A DNA stretch of 64,000 nt from JBBROS01 sp963752225 (lineage in GTDB: Bacteria; Pseudomonadota; Alphaproteobacteria; Acetobacterales; Acetobacteraceae). Where the stretch lies: assembly GCA_963752225.1 (NCBI GenBank), contig CAVVXS010000009.1, forward strand, positions 434,001 through 498,000, written 5' to 3'. The notes under the pieces are model-generated. The model was not told where the DNA came from. It saw nothing but the letters and a program-made list of their open reading frames with translations, and searched no databases. Positions 51,647 to 61,645 of this stretch are shown here, piece by piece (position 1 is the first letter of the stretch; each line of letters begins with the position of its first letter). Position numbers and translations under genes: made by a program.

Positions 51647-52888
51647 TCACGCGAAGAACTCGCGCACACGATCGAGCAAGTCGGCCAAGACGTCGATCTC
51701 GGCTTCGGTGGTGTAGATGCCGCAACTCGCCCGCGCGGTACTATCCACGCCCAGCCGGCGCATCAGCGGCTCGGCGCAGTGATTGCCGGCCCGCACCGCG
51801 ATGCCCTGCCGGTCGAGCAAGGTCGCGACGTCGTGCGCATGCGCGCCCTTCAGGGTGAAGCTGAACACGCCGCCGCGGTCCTGCGCCTGGCCCAGCACCC
51901 GCAGGCCGGGGATGGCCGACAGCCGGGCCATGGCGTGCTCGGTGAGGCGCGCCTCATGCGCGGCGATGGCGTCGAACCCGATTGCCTGGACCCATTCGAT
52001 CGCGGCGCCCAGGCCGATGGCCTCGATGATCATCGGCGTGCCGGCCTCGAACTTGTGCGGCACCTCCGCCCAGGTCGAGCGCTCGAAGCTGACGCTGCCG
52101 ATCATGTCGCCGCCGCCCATGAACGGCGGCATCCGCTCCAGCAGTTCCCGCTTTCCGTAGAGCACGCCGATGCCGGTCGGCCCGTACAGTTTGTGCCCGG
52201 TCCAGACATAGAAGTCGGCGTCGATCGCCTGCACGTCCACCGCCCGGTGCACCACCGCCTGGCTGCCATCGAACAGCACCTTGGCGCCATACTGGTGCGC
52301 GAGCGCCGCGACCCGCGCCGCCGGTGTCACCGTGCCGAGCACGTTGCTCATATGGGTGATCGCGACCAGGCCGACCTTGCCGTCGGCAAGCAGCGCTTCC
52401 AGCGCCGCCATGTCGATCTCGCCCGCGTCGGTGATGCGACAGATGCGGAGGTCGTTGCCCCGGTCGTCGCGCAGCATCTGCCACGGCACGAGGTTCGCGT
52501 GGTGCTCCATCTCCGAAATCACCACCGCCTGGTCCGGCGTCATCACGCCACGGCCATAACTGTGGGCCACTAGGTTGATCGCCTCGGTCGAGTTCTTGGC
52601 AAACACGATCTCGTCCCGCGACCCGGCATTCAGCAGGTGCGCGATCACGTCCCGCGTGCCTTCATAGGCGTCGGTGGTGCGCTCGCTCATCCAATGCAGG
52701 CCGCGATGCACGTTGGCGTACTGCGTCTCCATAGCGTTCACCATGGCGTCGATCACGGCCCGCGGCTTCTGCGCGCTGGCGGCGCTGTCGAGAAACACGA
52801 ACGGCTTGCCGCGGATCTGCTGCTCCAGGATCGGGAACTGCGCCCGGATCTGGTCGACGTCGAACGGCAATTTAGTCAGGGCATTCAT
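51647..52888 (-). CDS. sufS: Cysteine desulfurase SufS
   Basis: SufS is a PLP enzyme that takes sulphur from L-cysteine as a persulfide for cluster building. The 413-residue protein starts at the ATG at 52888 (ATGA overlap with sufD). The PLP-binding Lys233 is in WTGHKLYGPTGIG, and the active-site Cys389 is in RASCGIYTTEAEID; EMEHHANLVPW and RAGNHCAEPLM are other family blocks. These mark the group II (SufS/CsdA) type. Confidence 0.96.
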   Translation of the reverse strand: MNALTKLPFDVDQIRAQFPILEQQIRGKPFVFLDSAASAQKPRAVIDAMVNAMETQYANVHRGLHWMSERTTDAYEGTRDVIAHLLNAGSRDEIVFAKNSTEAINLVAHSYGRGVMTPDQAVVISEMEHHANLVPWQMLRDDRGNDLRICRITDAGEIDMAALEALLADGKVGLVAITHMSNVLGTVTPAARVAALAHQYGAKVLFDGSQAVVHRAVDVQAIDADFYVWTGHKLYGPTGIGVLYGKRELLERMPPFMGGGDMIGSVSFERSTWAEVPHKFEAGTPMIIEAIGLGAAIEWVQAIGFDAIAAHEARLTEHAMARLSAIPGLRVLGQAQDRGGVFSFTLKGAHAHDVATLLDRQGIAVRAGNHCAEPLMRRLGVDSTARASCGIYTTEAEIDVLADLLDRVREFFA

Positions 52889-54132
52889 TCCGGGTTCCGA
52901 TCCCACCAGGCCTCGATCGCCTGTTCCATCAACTCGCGCGCCGCCTCGTCCCGCACCACGTCCAGCGCCTCGGTCAGGAAGGCGCGCACCAAAATCGCAC
53001 GGGCCGACACCAAGGGGATGCCGCGGCTGCGCAGAAAGAACAGCTGGTCGGCATCAAGCTCGCCGACCGTCGCACCATGGCTGCACTTCACGTCGTCGGC
53101 GTAAATCTCGAGCTGCGGCTTGCAGTCGATCTCCGCCGTCGGGCTCAGCAGCAGCGCCTGGTTCATCTGGTAGCCGTCGGTCTTCTGCGCCACCCGGGCG
53201 ACCTCGATCTTGCCCTGGAACACGCCGCGGCTGCGCCCGCCCAGCACGTTCTTCACCGTCTGCCGCGACGCGCAGCTTGGCGCGTCATGCGCCACGACGG
53301 TGGTGATGTCGGCATGCTGCGTGCCGCCCAGCAGCTGCGCGCCGTTCAGATGCACGGCGGCGTTCGGTCCGGCCAGCCGCGCATGCACCTCGGTCCGCGC
53401 CAGCCGCGCGCCGAGCGTCAGCACGAAGGTGTCGTAGGTGCCGCGCTCAGCGATTTCGGCGATGGTGGTATTGACGTGGAACGCCTCCGCGCTCTCCTGC
53501 TGCAGCCGCACATGGGTCAGCGTCGCGCCCTCCGCGACCGCGACCGAGGTGACGGCGTTGTGCAGATACGTGCCCTCGCCTTGCGCCACCTCGATGATCG
53601 ACAGCCTGGCGCCGGCCTCGAGCGTGATCTGGTGGCGCGGATGGAAATCGACCGGGCGGTGCGGCTCCGGCGTGATCGTCAGCATCACCAGCGTGCCGGC
53701 GTCGACGCCGGCGGCGACGCGCAGTTGCAGCCCGTCCTCGGCCAGCATGGTGTTGAGCGCCACCATCGGCAGCGCCTCGCCGGCGCCATCGAACTCGGGC
53801 GCCTGTGCGAAGGTGGTCACCCCGATCTCGGCGGGCGGCGTGGATAGGTCCGGCTGGTAGCGGCCATCGATCAGAACGACGCGCGGCAGCTCCGGCAGCG
53901 GATGCACCACCGGCGCCTGCGACACTTCCGTCAGCGGCTCCGCGAACGACACCTCGGATAGGCCCCGAAGGCTGGTGTAGCGCCACGCCTCGGCCTTCAC
54001 ACTCGGCAACCCGGCGGCAGCGAACGCTCCGGCGGCGGCGGCGCGGCGGGCCTGGTCGCCGGGCAGCCGGTCGCGCAGCCCGCGATACCGCGCCAGGAAC
54101 GCGTCGGCGCCGTTGGCCAGCGACACGGTCAT
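52885..54132 (-). CDS. sufD: Fe-S assembly protein SufD
   Basis: SufD forms the SufB-SufC2-SufD scaffold complex. The 415-residue protein has a variable N-terminal region and a right-handed parallel beta-helix core, with GARLARTEVHARLAGPNAAV, VKNVLGGRSRGVFQGKIEVA and ALLLSPTAEIDCKPQLEIYA followed by DDVKCSHGATVG, the typical SufD/SufB core pieces (His of SHGATVG included). Both ends overlap neighbouring genes by four bases (ATGA), so sufC-D-S are tightly coupled. Confidence 0.95.
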   Translation of the reverse strand: MTVSLANGADAFLARYRGLRDRLPGDQARRAAAAGAFAAAGLPSVKAEAWRYTSLRGLSEVSFAEPLTEVSQAPVVHPLPELPRVVLIDGRYQPDLSTPPAEIGVTTFAQAPEFDGAGEALPMVALNTMLAEDGLQLRVAAGVDAGTLVMLTITPEPHRPVDFHPRHQITLEAGARLSIIEVAQGEGTYLHNAVTSVAVAEGATLTHVRLQQESAEAFHVNTTIAEIAERGTYDTFVLTLGARLARTEVHARLAGPNAAVHLNGAQLLGGTQHADITTVVAHDAPSCASRQTVKNVLGGRSRGVFQGKIEVARVAQKTDGYQMNQALLLSPTAEIDCKPQLEIYADDVKCSHGATVGELDADQLFFLRSRGIPLVSARAILVRAFLTEALDVVRDEAARELMEQAIEAWWDRNPE

Positions 54133-54877
54133 GCCGCGCTCGCGACCACTTGCGCGTAGCCGTTGGCTTCCAGCTCGCGCGCCAGCTCCGGCCCGCCGGA
54201 ACGGATGATCCGGCCCTGGCTCAAGACATGCACCCGGTCCGGCACCAGATGATCGAGCAAACGCTGGTGGTGGGTGATCACCAGCGCCGAAAAATCGGGG
54301 CTGCGCAGGGCGTTCACACCGTCGGCGACGATCCGCAGGGCGTCGATGTCGAGGCCGCTATCGGTCTCGTCCAGGATCGCCAACTTCGGCCGCAGCAGCG
54401 CCATCTGCAGCACTTCGTTGCGCTTCTTCTCGCCGCCGCTGAAACCGACGTTGACGTTGCGCTTCAGCATGTCGTCAGGGAAATGCAGCCGCTTGCTTTC
54501 GGCCCGCGCCATGCGCAGGAACGACACCGCGTCCAGCTCCGCCTCTCCGCGCGCCCGCCGGATCGCGTTCAACGCAGTGCGGAGGAAGTTCGCATTGTTG
54601 ACGCCCGGCAGTTCGATCGGCGCCTGGAAGGCCAGGAACATGCCGGCCGCCGCCCGCGCCTCGGGCTCCATCGCCAGCACGTCCGCGCCGTCGAAAGTGA
54701 CGGTGCCGCCGGTGACCTCGTAGCCCTCGTTGCCGGCCAGCACATAGCCGAGCGTCGATTTGCCGGAGCCGTTCGGCCCCATGATGGCGTGGATCTGCCC
54801 GGTCGGCAGTTCGAGGTCGATCCCTTGCAGGATCGCCTTGTCCTCGATCCCCGCCTTCAATCCCTTGATGTCAAGCA

Positions 54878-54878
<1 letters not shown>
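54129..54878 (-). CDS. sufC: Fe-S assembly ATPase SufC
   Basis: SufC is the soluble ABC-type ATPase of the SufBCD scaffold. The 249-residue protein begins MLDIKGLKAGIEDKAILQGI and has Walker A GPNGSGKSTLGYVLAG, the SufC-specific signature FSGGEKKRNEVLQ and Walker B LAILDETDSGLDIDAL, followed by the switch VITHHQRLLDHL. Its ATG overlaps the sufB TGA by one base. Confidence 0.96.
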
Positions 54879-56368
<1,490 letters not shown>

Positions 56369-56376
56369 CGGGCGAC

Positions 56377-56844
56377 CTATTCAGCAGGAATTGAAACGGG
56401 AGCGGCATCCACGCGCGCGGATGCCGGGGCAGCGGGCGAGCGAGGCGCGCCGGCCATGTCGGCCAAGGTGATGCGACTTAATGCGCTGAGTACGGCCGAG
56501 TTGACCGGGTCCCATCGCCCCCGCACGGAACAGCAGGCCTCGACCTCGCAGCGTCCGGCGCTGCCATCGGTGCAGGCCGTCAACGCCACCGGCCCATCGA
56601 TCGCCGCGATCACCTCGGCGATCGCGACGCTCGACAACGGCCGCGCCAACCGATAGCCGCCGCGGGCGCCACGCTGGCTCGTCACCAGCTTCGCCGAAGC
56701 GAGCGCCTTGAGCACCTTGGCGACCGTCGGCTCCGGCAAGCCCGTCTTGGCGGCGAGGCCCGGCGAGGTGGAATTACCTTCGTCGCTGGCCAACCGCACC
56801 AGCACGACGACGGCATAATCGGATAGTTTAGAAAGTCTTAACAT
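56377..56844 (-). CDS. Rrf2-family regulator of the suf operon
   Basis: The 155-residue protein starts MLRLSKLSDYAVVVLVRLAS, with a winged helix (PEPTVAKVLKALASAKLV at about 40-57) and a Cys-rich loop ACTDGSAGRCEVEACCSVRG (about 90-109) that would hold an Fe-S cluster, as in IscR/SufR-type Rrf2 proteins. It heads the suf operon and should adjust expression to the cluster supply. The frame is open for 23 more codons upstream from an ATG at 56913; that extension carries four cysteines (see findings). I prefer 56844. Confidence 0.9.
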   Translation of the reverse strand: MLRLSKLSDYAVVVLVRLASDEGNSTSPGLAAKTGLPEPTVAKVLKALASAKLVTSQRGARGGYRLARPLSSVAIAEVIAAIDGPVALTACTDGSAGRCEVEACCSVRGRWDPVNSAVLSALSRITLADMAGAPRSPAAPASARVDAAPVSIPAE

Positions 56845-56872
56845 CAGATCAACCGTATGCGGACCGGGGCAG

Positions 56873-56886
56873 TCCTGTATGCAGGA
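56873..56886. promoter_or_regulatory. Imperfect dyad upstream of the suf operon
   Basis: TCCTG and CAGGA flank a 4-base centre (TATG), about 30 bases before the rrf2 ATG at 56844. It may be a binding site for the Rrf2 regulator itself. The arms are short, so this is tentative. Confidence 0.25.
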
Positions 56887-56966
56887 GATGGGGCAGACGG
56901 CGCATCCCGTCAAGACAGTGTCCGCACGTTCCCGGCGGTTGCTGGCACGCTCAACAGGGCTGCGTT

Positions 56967-58496
56967 ATGCAGGCGCGCACAACGGCGGGAGCGGCACCCT
57001 TGCTGCGTTGGCGAATTCTGGCGCTGCTGTATGTCGCCGCGATCGCGATCCGCGCCGTCGACCTGCTGTTGCCGCAGGTCCACGTCTCGGACGGCGATTG
57101 GCCGGTTTACGCCACTGTGGCGCGCAACCTCCTCGACGGCTGCGGCGTGTCGTTGTCGCCGCCGGGCTCGGGCGAGTGCGCGCCGCATTTCGGCGGCAAC
57201 GGCCTGCCCGGCTATCCGGCCTTCATCGCCGCGATATGGTCGCTGTCGGACGGCGGCAAGGCTCCCGTGCTGTGGGCGCAGGCGGCGTTGGCGGCGCTGG
57301 CTGTCCCACGCCTGGCTTACGCCGTTGCACGTTTGGCCGGTGCCAGGGCCGGCCTGCTGTGCGGCGCCTTGGCCGCGCTGTCGCCGTTGCAGGCGTTCAT
57401 GGTGCGCTACGGCTTGGCCGAAGCATTGACCCTGGGCGCCCTGAACTGGCTGCTGGCGGAGTTGGCGCTGTCGCTGGCCGTCGGCCGGCTGCGAGTTGTG
57501 GCCGTCGCCGCGCCATTGGCGGCCGCCCTGTTCCTGCGGCTCGATTCGGTCGCCTACGCGGTTCCGGTCGCCATCGTCGCCTGGCGGATCCACGGTCTGC
57601 GTGCCGGGCTGCTGCGCGGCGCCGCCGTCGCCGCTTGCCTCGCCCTCCCGCTCGGACTCTGGACCGCGCGCAACGTCGCCGCAGGGGTGCCGGTGTTGCC
57701 GGCCGCGCGGCAATGGATGCTGCCGGACGGCAGCACGGGCCCGCTCGGCTACCTCGCGTGGCTGCGGGAGTGGGTGACGAACGAGGACCAGCGCTCCGCG
57801 GCCGCGTTCTTCGAGGTCAACAGCTACGACCGGATCCGTCTGCTGCCGGGGGCATTCCTGCCGGAAGTTGAGGCGGCCCGGGCGCAAGCCCTGCTCGAGC
57901 AGCTCGAGCGCTACGCCGGCCAGCCGTTCCCTTCGGCCATCGATGCGGCCTTCGCCGCCATGGCCGCCGAACTGCGCCAGTCCCGGCCGGCGCTCGAGAC
58001 GGCCGAATTGCGGCTCATCCAAGGCGCGACCTTGTGGCGCAGCTGGGTCGAGCCGCTGCCGAAGGAACTGCGCCCGAACGACGGACCGCTCTCCCCCGGC
58101 TTGCTCCTGACGTGGCTGCAACGCTCGCTGGGCGGCGGTGCCAGCGCCCTTCTCAACACCCTGACCCGCTTCTACCGGGTTGCGCTCGGGCTCGGTTTCC
58201 TGGTCGCCGCCGCCACGGTGCCGCGACAGCCGCCGGCGCGGGCCGCGTTTACGCTGTCGGCAGCAAGCATCGTGCTGCTTAAATCGATCTTGGCGGCGAC
58301 CGGCCTGTTCCTGGAAGCACGCTACAACGTCACCGCGGTGCCGATCATCGAGCTGACGGTGATGCTGATGGTTGCGGAGCGGCTCTGGCGGCGGCAGCCC
58401 GCAACCGGGAGGCGGTCGCCGACCTCGGCACCGCAGGAGCTACGGCCGGCGCCGCTCCAGACCGGCTCGCGATTTCGTTACCGTCTCAAAGGCTAG
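56967..58496 (+). CDS. Multi-span membrane protein, GT-C glycosyltransferase-like
   Basis: The 509-residue protein has roughly nine to eleven hydrophobic spans, beginning LLRWRILALLYVAAIAIRAV, then a first periplasmic loop with SDGDWPVYATVARNLLDG, whose acidic residues sit where GT-C enzymes (PMT/ArnT group) have their catalytic Asp. A soluble region of about 120 residues lies at 250-370, before the last spans. I recognise no specific family. It may transfer a sugar from a polyprenyl-phosphate carrier, as supported by the GT2 gene just downstream. It diverges from rrf2-suf across 122 bases. Function is inference. Confidence 0.7.
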   Translation: MQARTTAGAAPLLRWRILALLYVAAIAIRAVDLLLPQVHVSDGDWPVYATVARNLLDGCGVSLSPPGSGECAPHFGGNGLPGYPAFIAAIWSLSDGGKAPVLWAQAALAALAVPRLAYAVARLAGARAGLLCGALAALSPLQAFMVRYGLAEALTLGALNWLLAELALSLAVGRLRVVAVAAPLAAALFLRLDSVAYAVPVAIVAWRIHGLRAGLLRGAAVAACLALPLGLWTARNVAAGVPVLPAARQWMLPDGSTGPLGYLAWLREWVTNEDQRSAAAFFEVNSYDRIRLLPGAFLPEVEAARAQALLEQLERYAGQPFPSAIDAAFAAMAAELRQSRPALETAELRLIQGATLWRSWVEPLPKELRPNDGPLSPGLLLTWLQRSLGGGASALLNTLTRFYRVALGLGFLVAAATVPRQPPARAAFTLSAASIVLLKSILAATGLFLEARYNVTAVPIIELTVMLMVAERLWRRQPATGRRSPTSAPQELRPAPLQTGSRFRYRLKG

Positions 58497-58569
58497 CATG
58501 GTAATCACACCATAACTCCTGGACGGCCGGGGCCGCTGCGGCGCGATTGAGCATTGAAGGTGCATCTTG

Positions 58570-59583
58570 ATGCCGTTTGAACCGATATTGAGCGTCGTCG
58601 TTCCCGCCTACAACGAAGCGCCCGTCCTGCAGGCGTTCATCGCCCGCACGACCCGGGCCCTCGACGCGATCGGCCTGGATTGGGAGATCGTGTTCGCCGA
58701 CGACGGCAGCACCGACGGCACCGCCGAGATGATCCGCGCGCTGCACGCGACCGACCCGCGCATCGCGATGGTGTCGCTGTCGCGCAACTTCGGCAAGGAG
58801 ATCGCCATGACGGCCGGGCTCGACCACGCCCGCGGCCAGGCAGTCGTGGTCATCGACGCCGACCTGCAGGACCCGCCGGAACTGATCACCGAGTTCGTCC
58901 GGCTGTGGCAGCAGGGCTACGACGTCGTTTATGCCCGGCGCACCGAGCGCGAAGGCGAGACCACGCTGAAACGCGCCACCGCGCACCTGTTCTACCGGCT
59001 GATGAACAAGCTGGCCGACCGTCCGATCCCGGCCGACGTCGGCGATTTCCGGCTGATGAGCCGGCGGGCGGTGGACAGCCTGCTGCGCATGCGTGAGCGG
59101 CACCGGTTCATGAAGGGGCTGTACGCCTGGGTGGGCTATGATCAGGTCGAAGTGCCGTATGCGCGTGCGCCCCGCGCCGCCGGCACGACGAAATGGAATT
59201 ACTGGCGGCTTTGGAACCTGTCGGTCGAAGGCTTCACCAGCTTCTCCATCCTGCCGCTGCAGTTCGCGTCATATTTCGGGTTCCTGATTGCCTTGCTCTC
59301 GACCGCGTACGGTTTTTTCATCGCCCTCCGGACGGTGCTCTACGGCAACCCGGTTGCCGGCTATCCATCGCTCGTGGTGATCGTGCTGTTCCTGGGCGGG
59401 GTGCAATTGATGACGCTTGGCATCATCGGCGAGTATGTCGGGCGCATCTTCAACGAAACCAAGCACCGGCCGCTCTATTTGGCCCGCGAGATCATGCGCT
59501 CTGCGGCACGCGAGCCACGGACCGAACCGGTGGGCGGCAGCGTCCGGCTCGCACCGGTCCCGAGCCGGGCGGCACAAGACTGA
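58570..59583 (+). CDS. Polyprenyl-phosphate glycosyltransferase, GT2 (GtrB/DPMS type)
   Basis: The 337-residue protein starts MPFEPILSVVVPAYNEAPV (ATG at 58570; a TTG at 58567 is possible) with AAGGTG upstream. The GT-A core has FADDGSTDGT and VVIDADLQDPPELI, the metal-binding and catalytic blocks, and DVVYARRTEREGE. Two membrane spans close the protein (FGFLIALLSTAYGFFIAL and LVVIVLFLGGVQLMTLGI), the GtrB/DPMS layout. It makes a polyprenyl-phosphate-linked sugar at the cytosolic face, for use outside the membrane by GT-C enzymes. Confidence 0.9.
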   Translation: MPFEPILSVVVPAYNEAPVLQAFIARTTRALDAIGLDWEIVFADDGSTDGTAEMIRALHATDPRIAMVSLSRNFGKEIAMTAGLDHARGQAVVVIDADLQDPPELITEFVRLWQQGYDVVYARRTEREGETTLKRATAHLFYRLMNKLADRPIPADVGDFRLMSRRAVDSLLRMRERHRFMKGLYAWVGYDQVEVPYARAPRAAGTTKWNYWRLWNLSVEGFTSFSILPLQFASYFGFLIALLSTAYGFFIALRTVLYGNPVAGYPSLVVIVLFLGGVQLMTLGIIGEYVGRIFNETKHRPLYLAREIMRSAAREPRTEPVGGSVRLAPVPSRAAQD

Positions 59584-59602
59584 ACTCAGTGCCGCGCCGG
59601 GC

Positions 59603-61165
59603 CTACTCGGCCGGCCGGCGGATCCAATACTGCGGACCGAGCCGCTCGAGGCGCGGATATTCGGTCTGGAACGCCTCGTTCACGGCCGGAGTGCGTCGTT
59701 CGTAGAACCCGTCGGGGGTGCCCATCGTCAGCACGAAGGCGAACCCGTGCGAGCGGATCATCTGCAGCAGCGGCGTCTCGTCCCACCGGCCCACGCTCGC
59801 GAGCTCGGTCACGATCGATGGCTCGAACGTCACGCCGGTCCCGGCCCGCATCAGCAACGTCATGTCCTCCGACGCGACCGGGCGCGGCGCCGCGTCACGG
59901 ATCATCGCGACCGCCTGCTCCGCCGCTTTCGCCCAAGCCGCACTCTGCGGCGCAGTCACCAACCGGAATGGGACGAACTGCAACGACACCAACAGGGCGA
60001 ACAGGCCGGCGTCGGACCAGTTTCGCGCGGCACGCGACCGGCGTCCTGATTGGACCAGTGCAACGCCCAGCACCACGGCGCCCGAGCAGAGCCATTCGAT
60101 GAGGTAGTTCGGGCCGCTGCCCAGCTTGAAGATCGTGGACAGCATGACGGTCGCAAGCGCGAGGTGCAGCAGCAGCAGCGCCTGCGTGGCGACCGCCGGC
60201 TCGGCATGCTGCAACGCCAGTATATCGCGCCCGATCCGCAGCGGGCGGAACGAAAGGGCTGACGGCACGACCTCCAAGCCCAGCCACACGGCCCCGGCGA
60301 TCATCAGCAGGATGACCGGGATCGTCAGCTTCTCGCTGGCGACCATGTGGTAACCTTGCAATAGCGAGACCCGGTTGATGTTGTAGCCGACGATGTTGTG
60401 CAGGAAGCCGCCGCCGGTCGCGTGCTGCAGCCAGACCAGCGCCGCCAACCCGACGGCGCCGGCGACAAGGCCCGCGGCCAGCGCCGGTTTGGGCCGGCGA
60501 AACACGCCCATCGCGAACACGGCTATCCCGGGCGCCAGCAGCGTCTGCTTGGTGAACACCGCCGCCACGCATAGCAACAGCGCGGCCGTCGTGCCCCAGA
60601 ACCGGCCGTCCGCGCGCGTTGCCAGCAGCAGGCCGCCGAAACCGAACACGAAGCCCGGCATGTCGACCCGCATCAGGAACCCCCAGCTGTGCACCGGATG
60701 CAGGCTGATGGCCAGCACCCCCATGCCGAAAGCGATGGCGGCGCCGCGCAACCCGGCGCCGCCTCGGACGGCGGCCAGGATCAGCCCTGCCAAGATCGGC
60801 ACCAGGCACAACGTCGAGACCGTGGCGACCAGCCGGCCGGCGGCCAGGAAGTTGGGCTCCACCCGCAGCGCCGCACGCGCCAGCAGGTGGAACAGCGGCG
60901 GGTAATGGAAGACGATGAATGGCAGCGCGCTCGACAAGGGGTACATGCGGCCGCCCGGGATCAGCGCCGCCTGCTGCCAAACGATGCCCTCGCCGTAATC
61001 GATCTCCAGCGGATCGGCGATGGCGGCCAAGCCGTCGGCGACCACGGCCACGAGGTGAGCCGCAAGCAGGCCCAGCAGGCACAGCAGCACGATCGCGCCG
61101 ACCGCGCTGAACGAGGGAGGGCGGCCGGCGTGCCCCGGTATCCGCAATTCTCGATCACCGTCCAT
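59603..61165 (-). CDS. Multi-span membrane protein, GT-39/PMT-like
   Basis: The 520-residue protein (ATG at 61165, MDGDRELRIPGHAG) has about ten membrane spans. After the first (AVGAIVLLCLLGLLAAHLVA) comes EIDYGEGIVWQQAALI, with the Asp-Tyr-Gly-Glu-Gly placement typical of GT-C proteins; VFHYPPLFHLL and SEKLTIPVILLMIAG follow. The end of the protein (about residues 420-520) is a soluble domain containing RPVASEDMTLLMRAG. The donor is probably a polyprenyl-phosphate sugar; the acceptor is unknown. It converges on the GT2 gene, leaving only 19 bases. Confidence 0.75.
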   Translation of the reverse strand: MDGDRELRIPGHAGRPPSFSAVGAIVLLCLLGLLAAHLVAVVADGLAAIADPLEIDYGEGIVWQQAALIPGGRMYPLSSALPFIVFHYPPLFHLLARAALRVEPNFLAAGRLVATVSTLCLVPILAGLILAAVRGGAGLRGAAIAFGMGVLAISLHPVHSWGFLMRVDMPGFVFGFGGLLLATRADGRFWGTTAALLLCVAAVFTKQTLLAPGIAVFAMGVFRRPKPALAAGLVAGAVGLAALVWLQHATGGGFLHNIVGYNINRVSLLQGYHMVASEKLTIPVILLMIAGAVWLGLEVVPSALSFRPLRIGRDILALQHAEPAVATQALLLLHLALATVMLSTIFKLGSGPNYLIEWLCSGAVVLGVALVQSGRRSRAARNWSDAGLFALLVSLQFVPFRLVTAPQSAAWAKAAEQAVAMIRDAAPRPVASEDMTLLMRAGTGVTFEPSIVTELASVGRWDETPLLQMIRSHGFAFVLTMGTPDGFYERRTPAVNEAFQTEYPRLERLGPQYWIRRPAE

Positions 61166-61318
61166 GCAAAGCCCGCATCCTGTCGCGCCCCGCGGCGTCC
61201 TACCATGGCCGGTCCGGACCGAACAAACGTCCCCCGCCGGTATAGGCGGCGCGCCGGTCGTGGTATCCCGCTCGCCGCCGGGCCGGGAGCGGGCCACAGT
61301 CAGGACGGGAACGCACGC

Positions 61319-61645
61319 ATGTATTGGCTTTTTCTTCTCGCGGCCGTCGCCCTGTCGGTCGCGGGCCAAGCATTGTTGAAGGCGGGAGCCGGCGCGGAAA
61401 GTTTCGCCGACCAATTGACCGACGTCCGTACTGTGGGCGGAGTGTGCGTGTACGGCCTGTCGGCGATGTTCTACATTGTCGCCTTGCGCCGGATCCCGCT
61501 TTCGGTTGCCCTGCCGTGCACGGCACTGTCCTACTTCATGGTCGCCTTGATCGGCCATTTCGGCTATGGCGAGCCGATCGGCATGCAGAAGATCGGTGCG
61601 CTTGCGTTGATCGGGCTCGGCGTGATGTTGCTGGCAACGGCATGA
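61319..61645 (+). CDS. EmrE/ArnE-like small membrane carrier
   Basis: This 108-residue protein, MYWLFLLAAVALSVAGQALL, has four membrane helices. The group includes SMR drug exporters and the ArnE/ArnF subunits that flip polyprenyl-phosphate aminoarabinose. The membrane Glu of SMR pumps (in helix 1) is not present, Gln17 (AGQALLKAGA) occupying the place, so proton-coupled drug export is unlikely. Between a GT-C gene on each side, flipping of a polyprenyl-linked sugar is the better idea. Its TGA overlaps the ATG of the next gene (ATGA). Confidence 0.75.
   Translation: MYWLFLLAAVALSVAGQALLKAGAGAESFADQLTDVRTVGGVCVYGLSAMFYIVALRRIPLSVALPCTALSYFMVALIGHFGYGEPIGMQKIGALALIGLGVMLLATA

Noticed and set aside
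61210..61221. 12-bp palindrome CGGTCCGGACCG in the gap between the GT-39-like and EmrE-like genes as an operator
   Set aside because: Short GC-only palindromes are expected by chance in DNA of this composition, and no regulator gene is adjacent.
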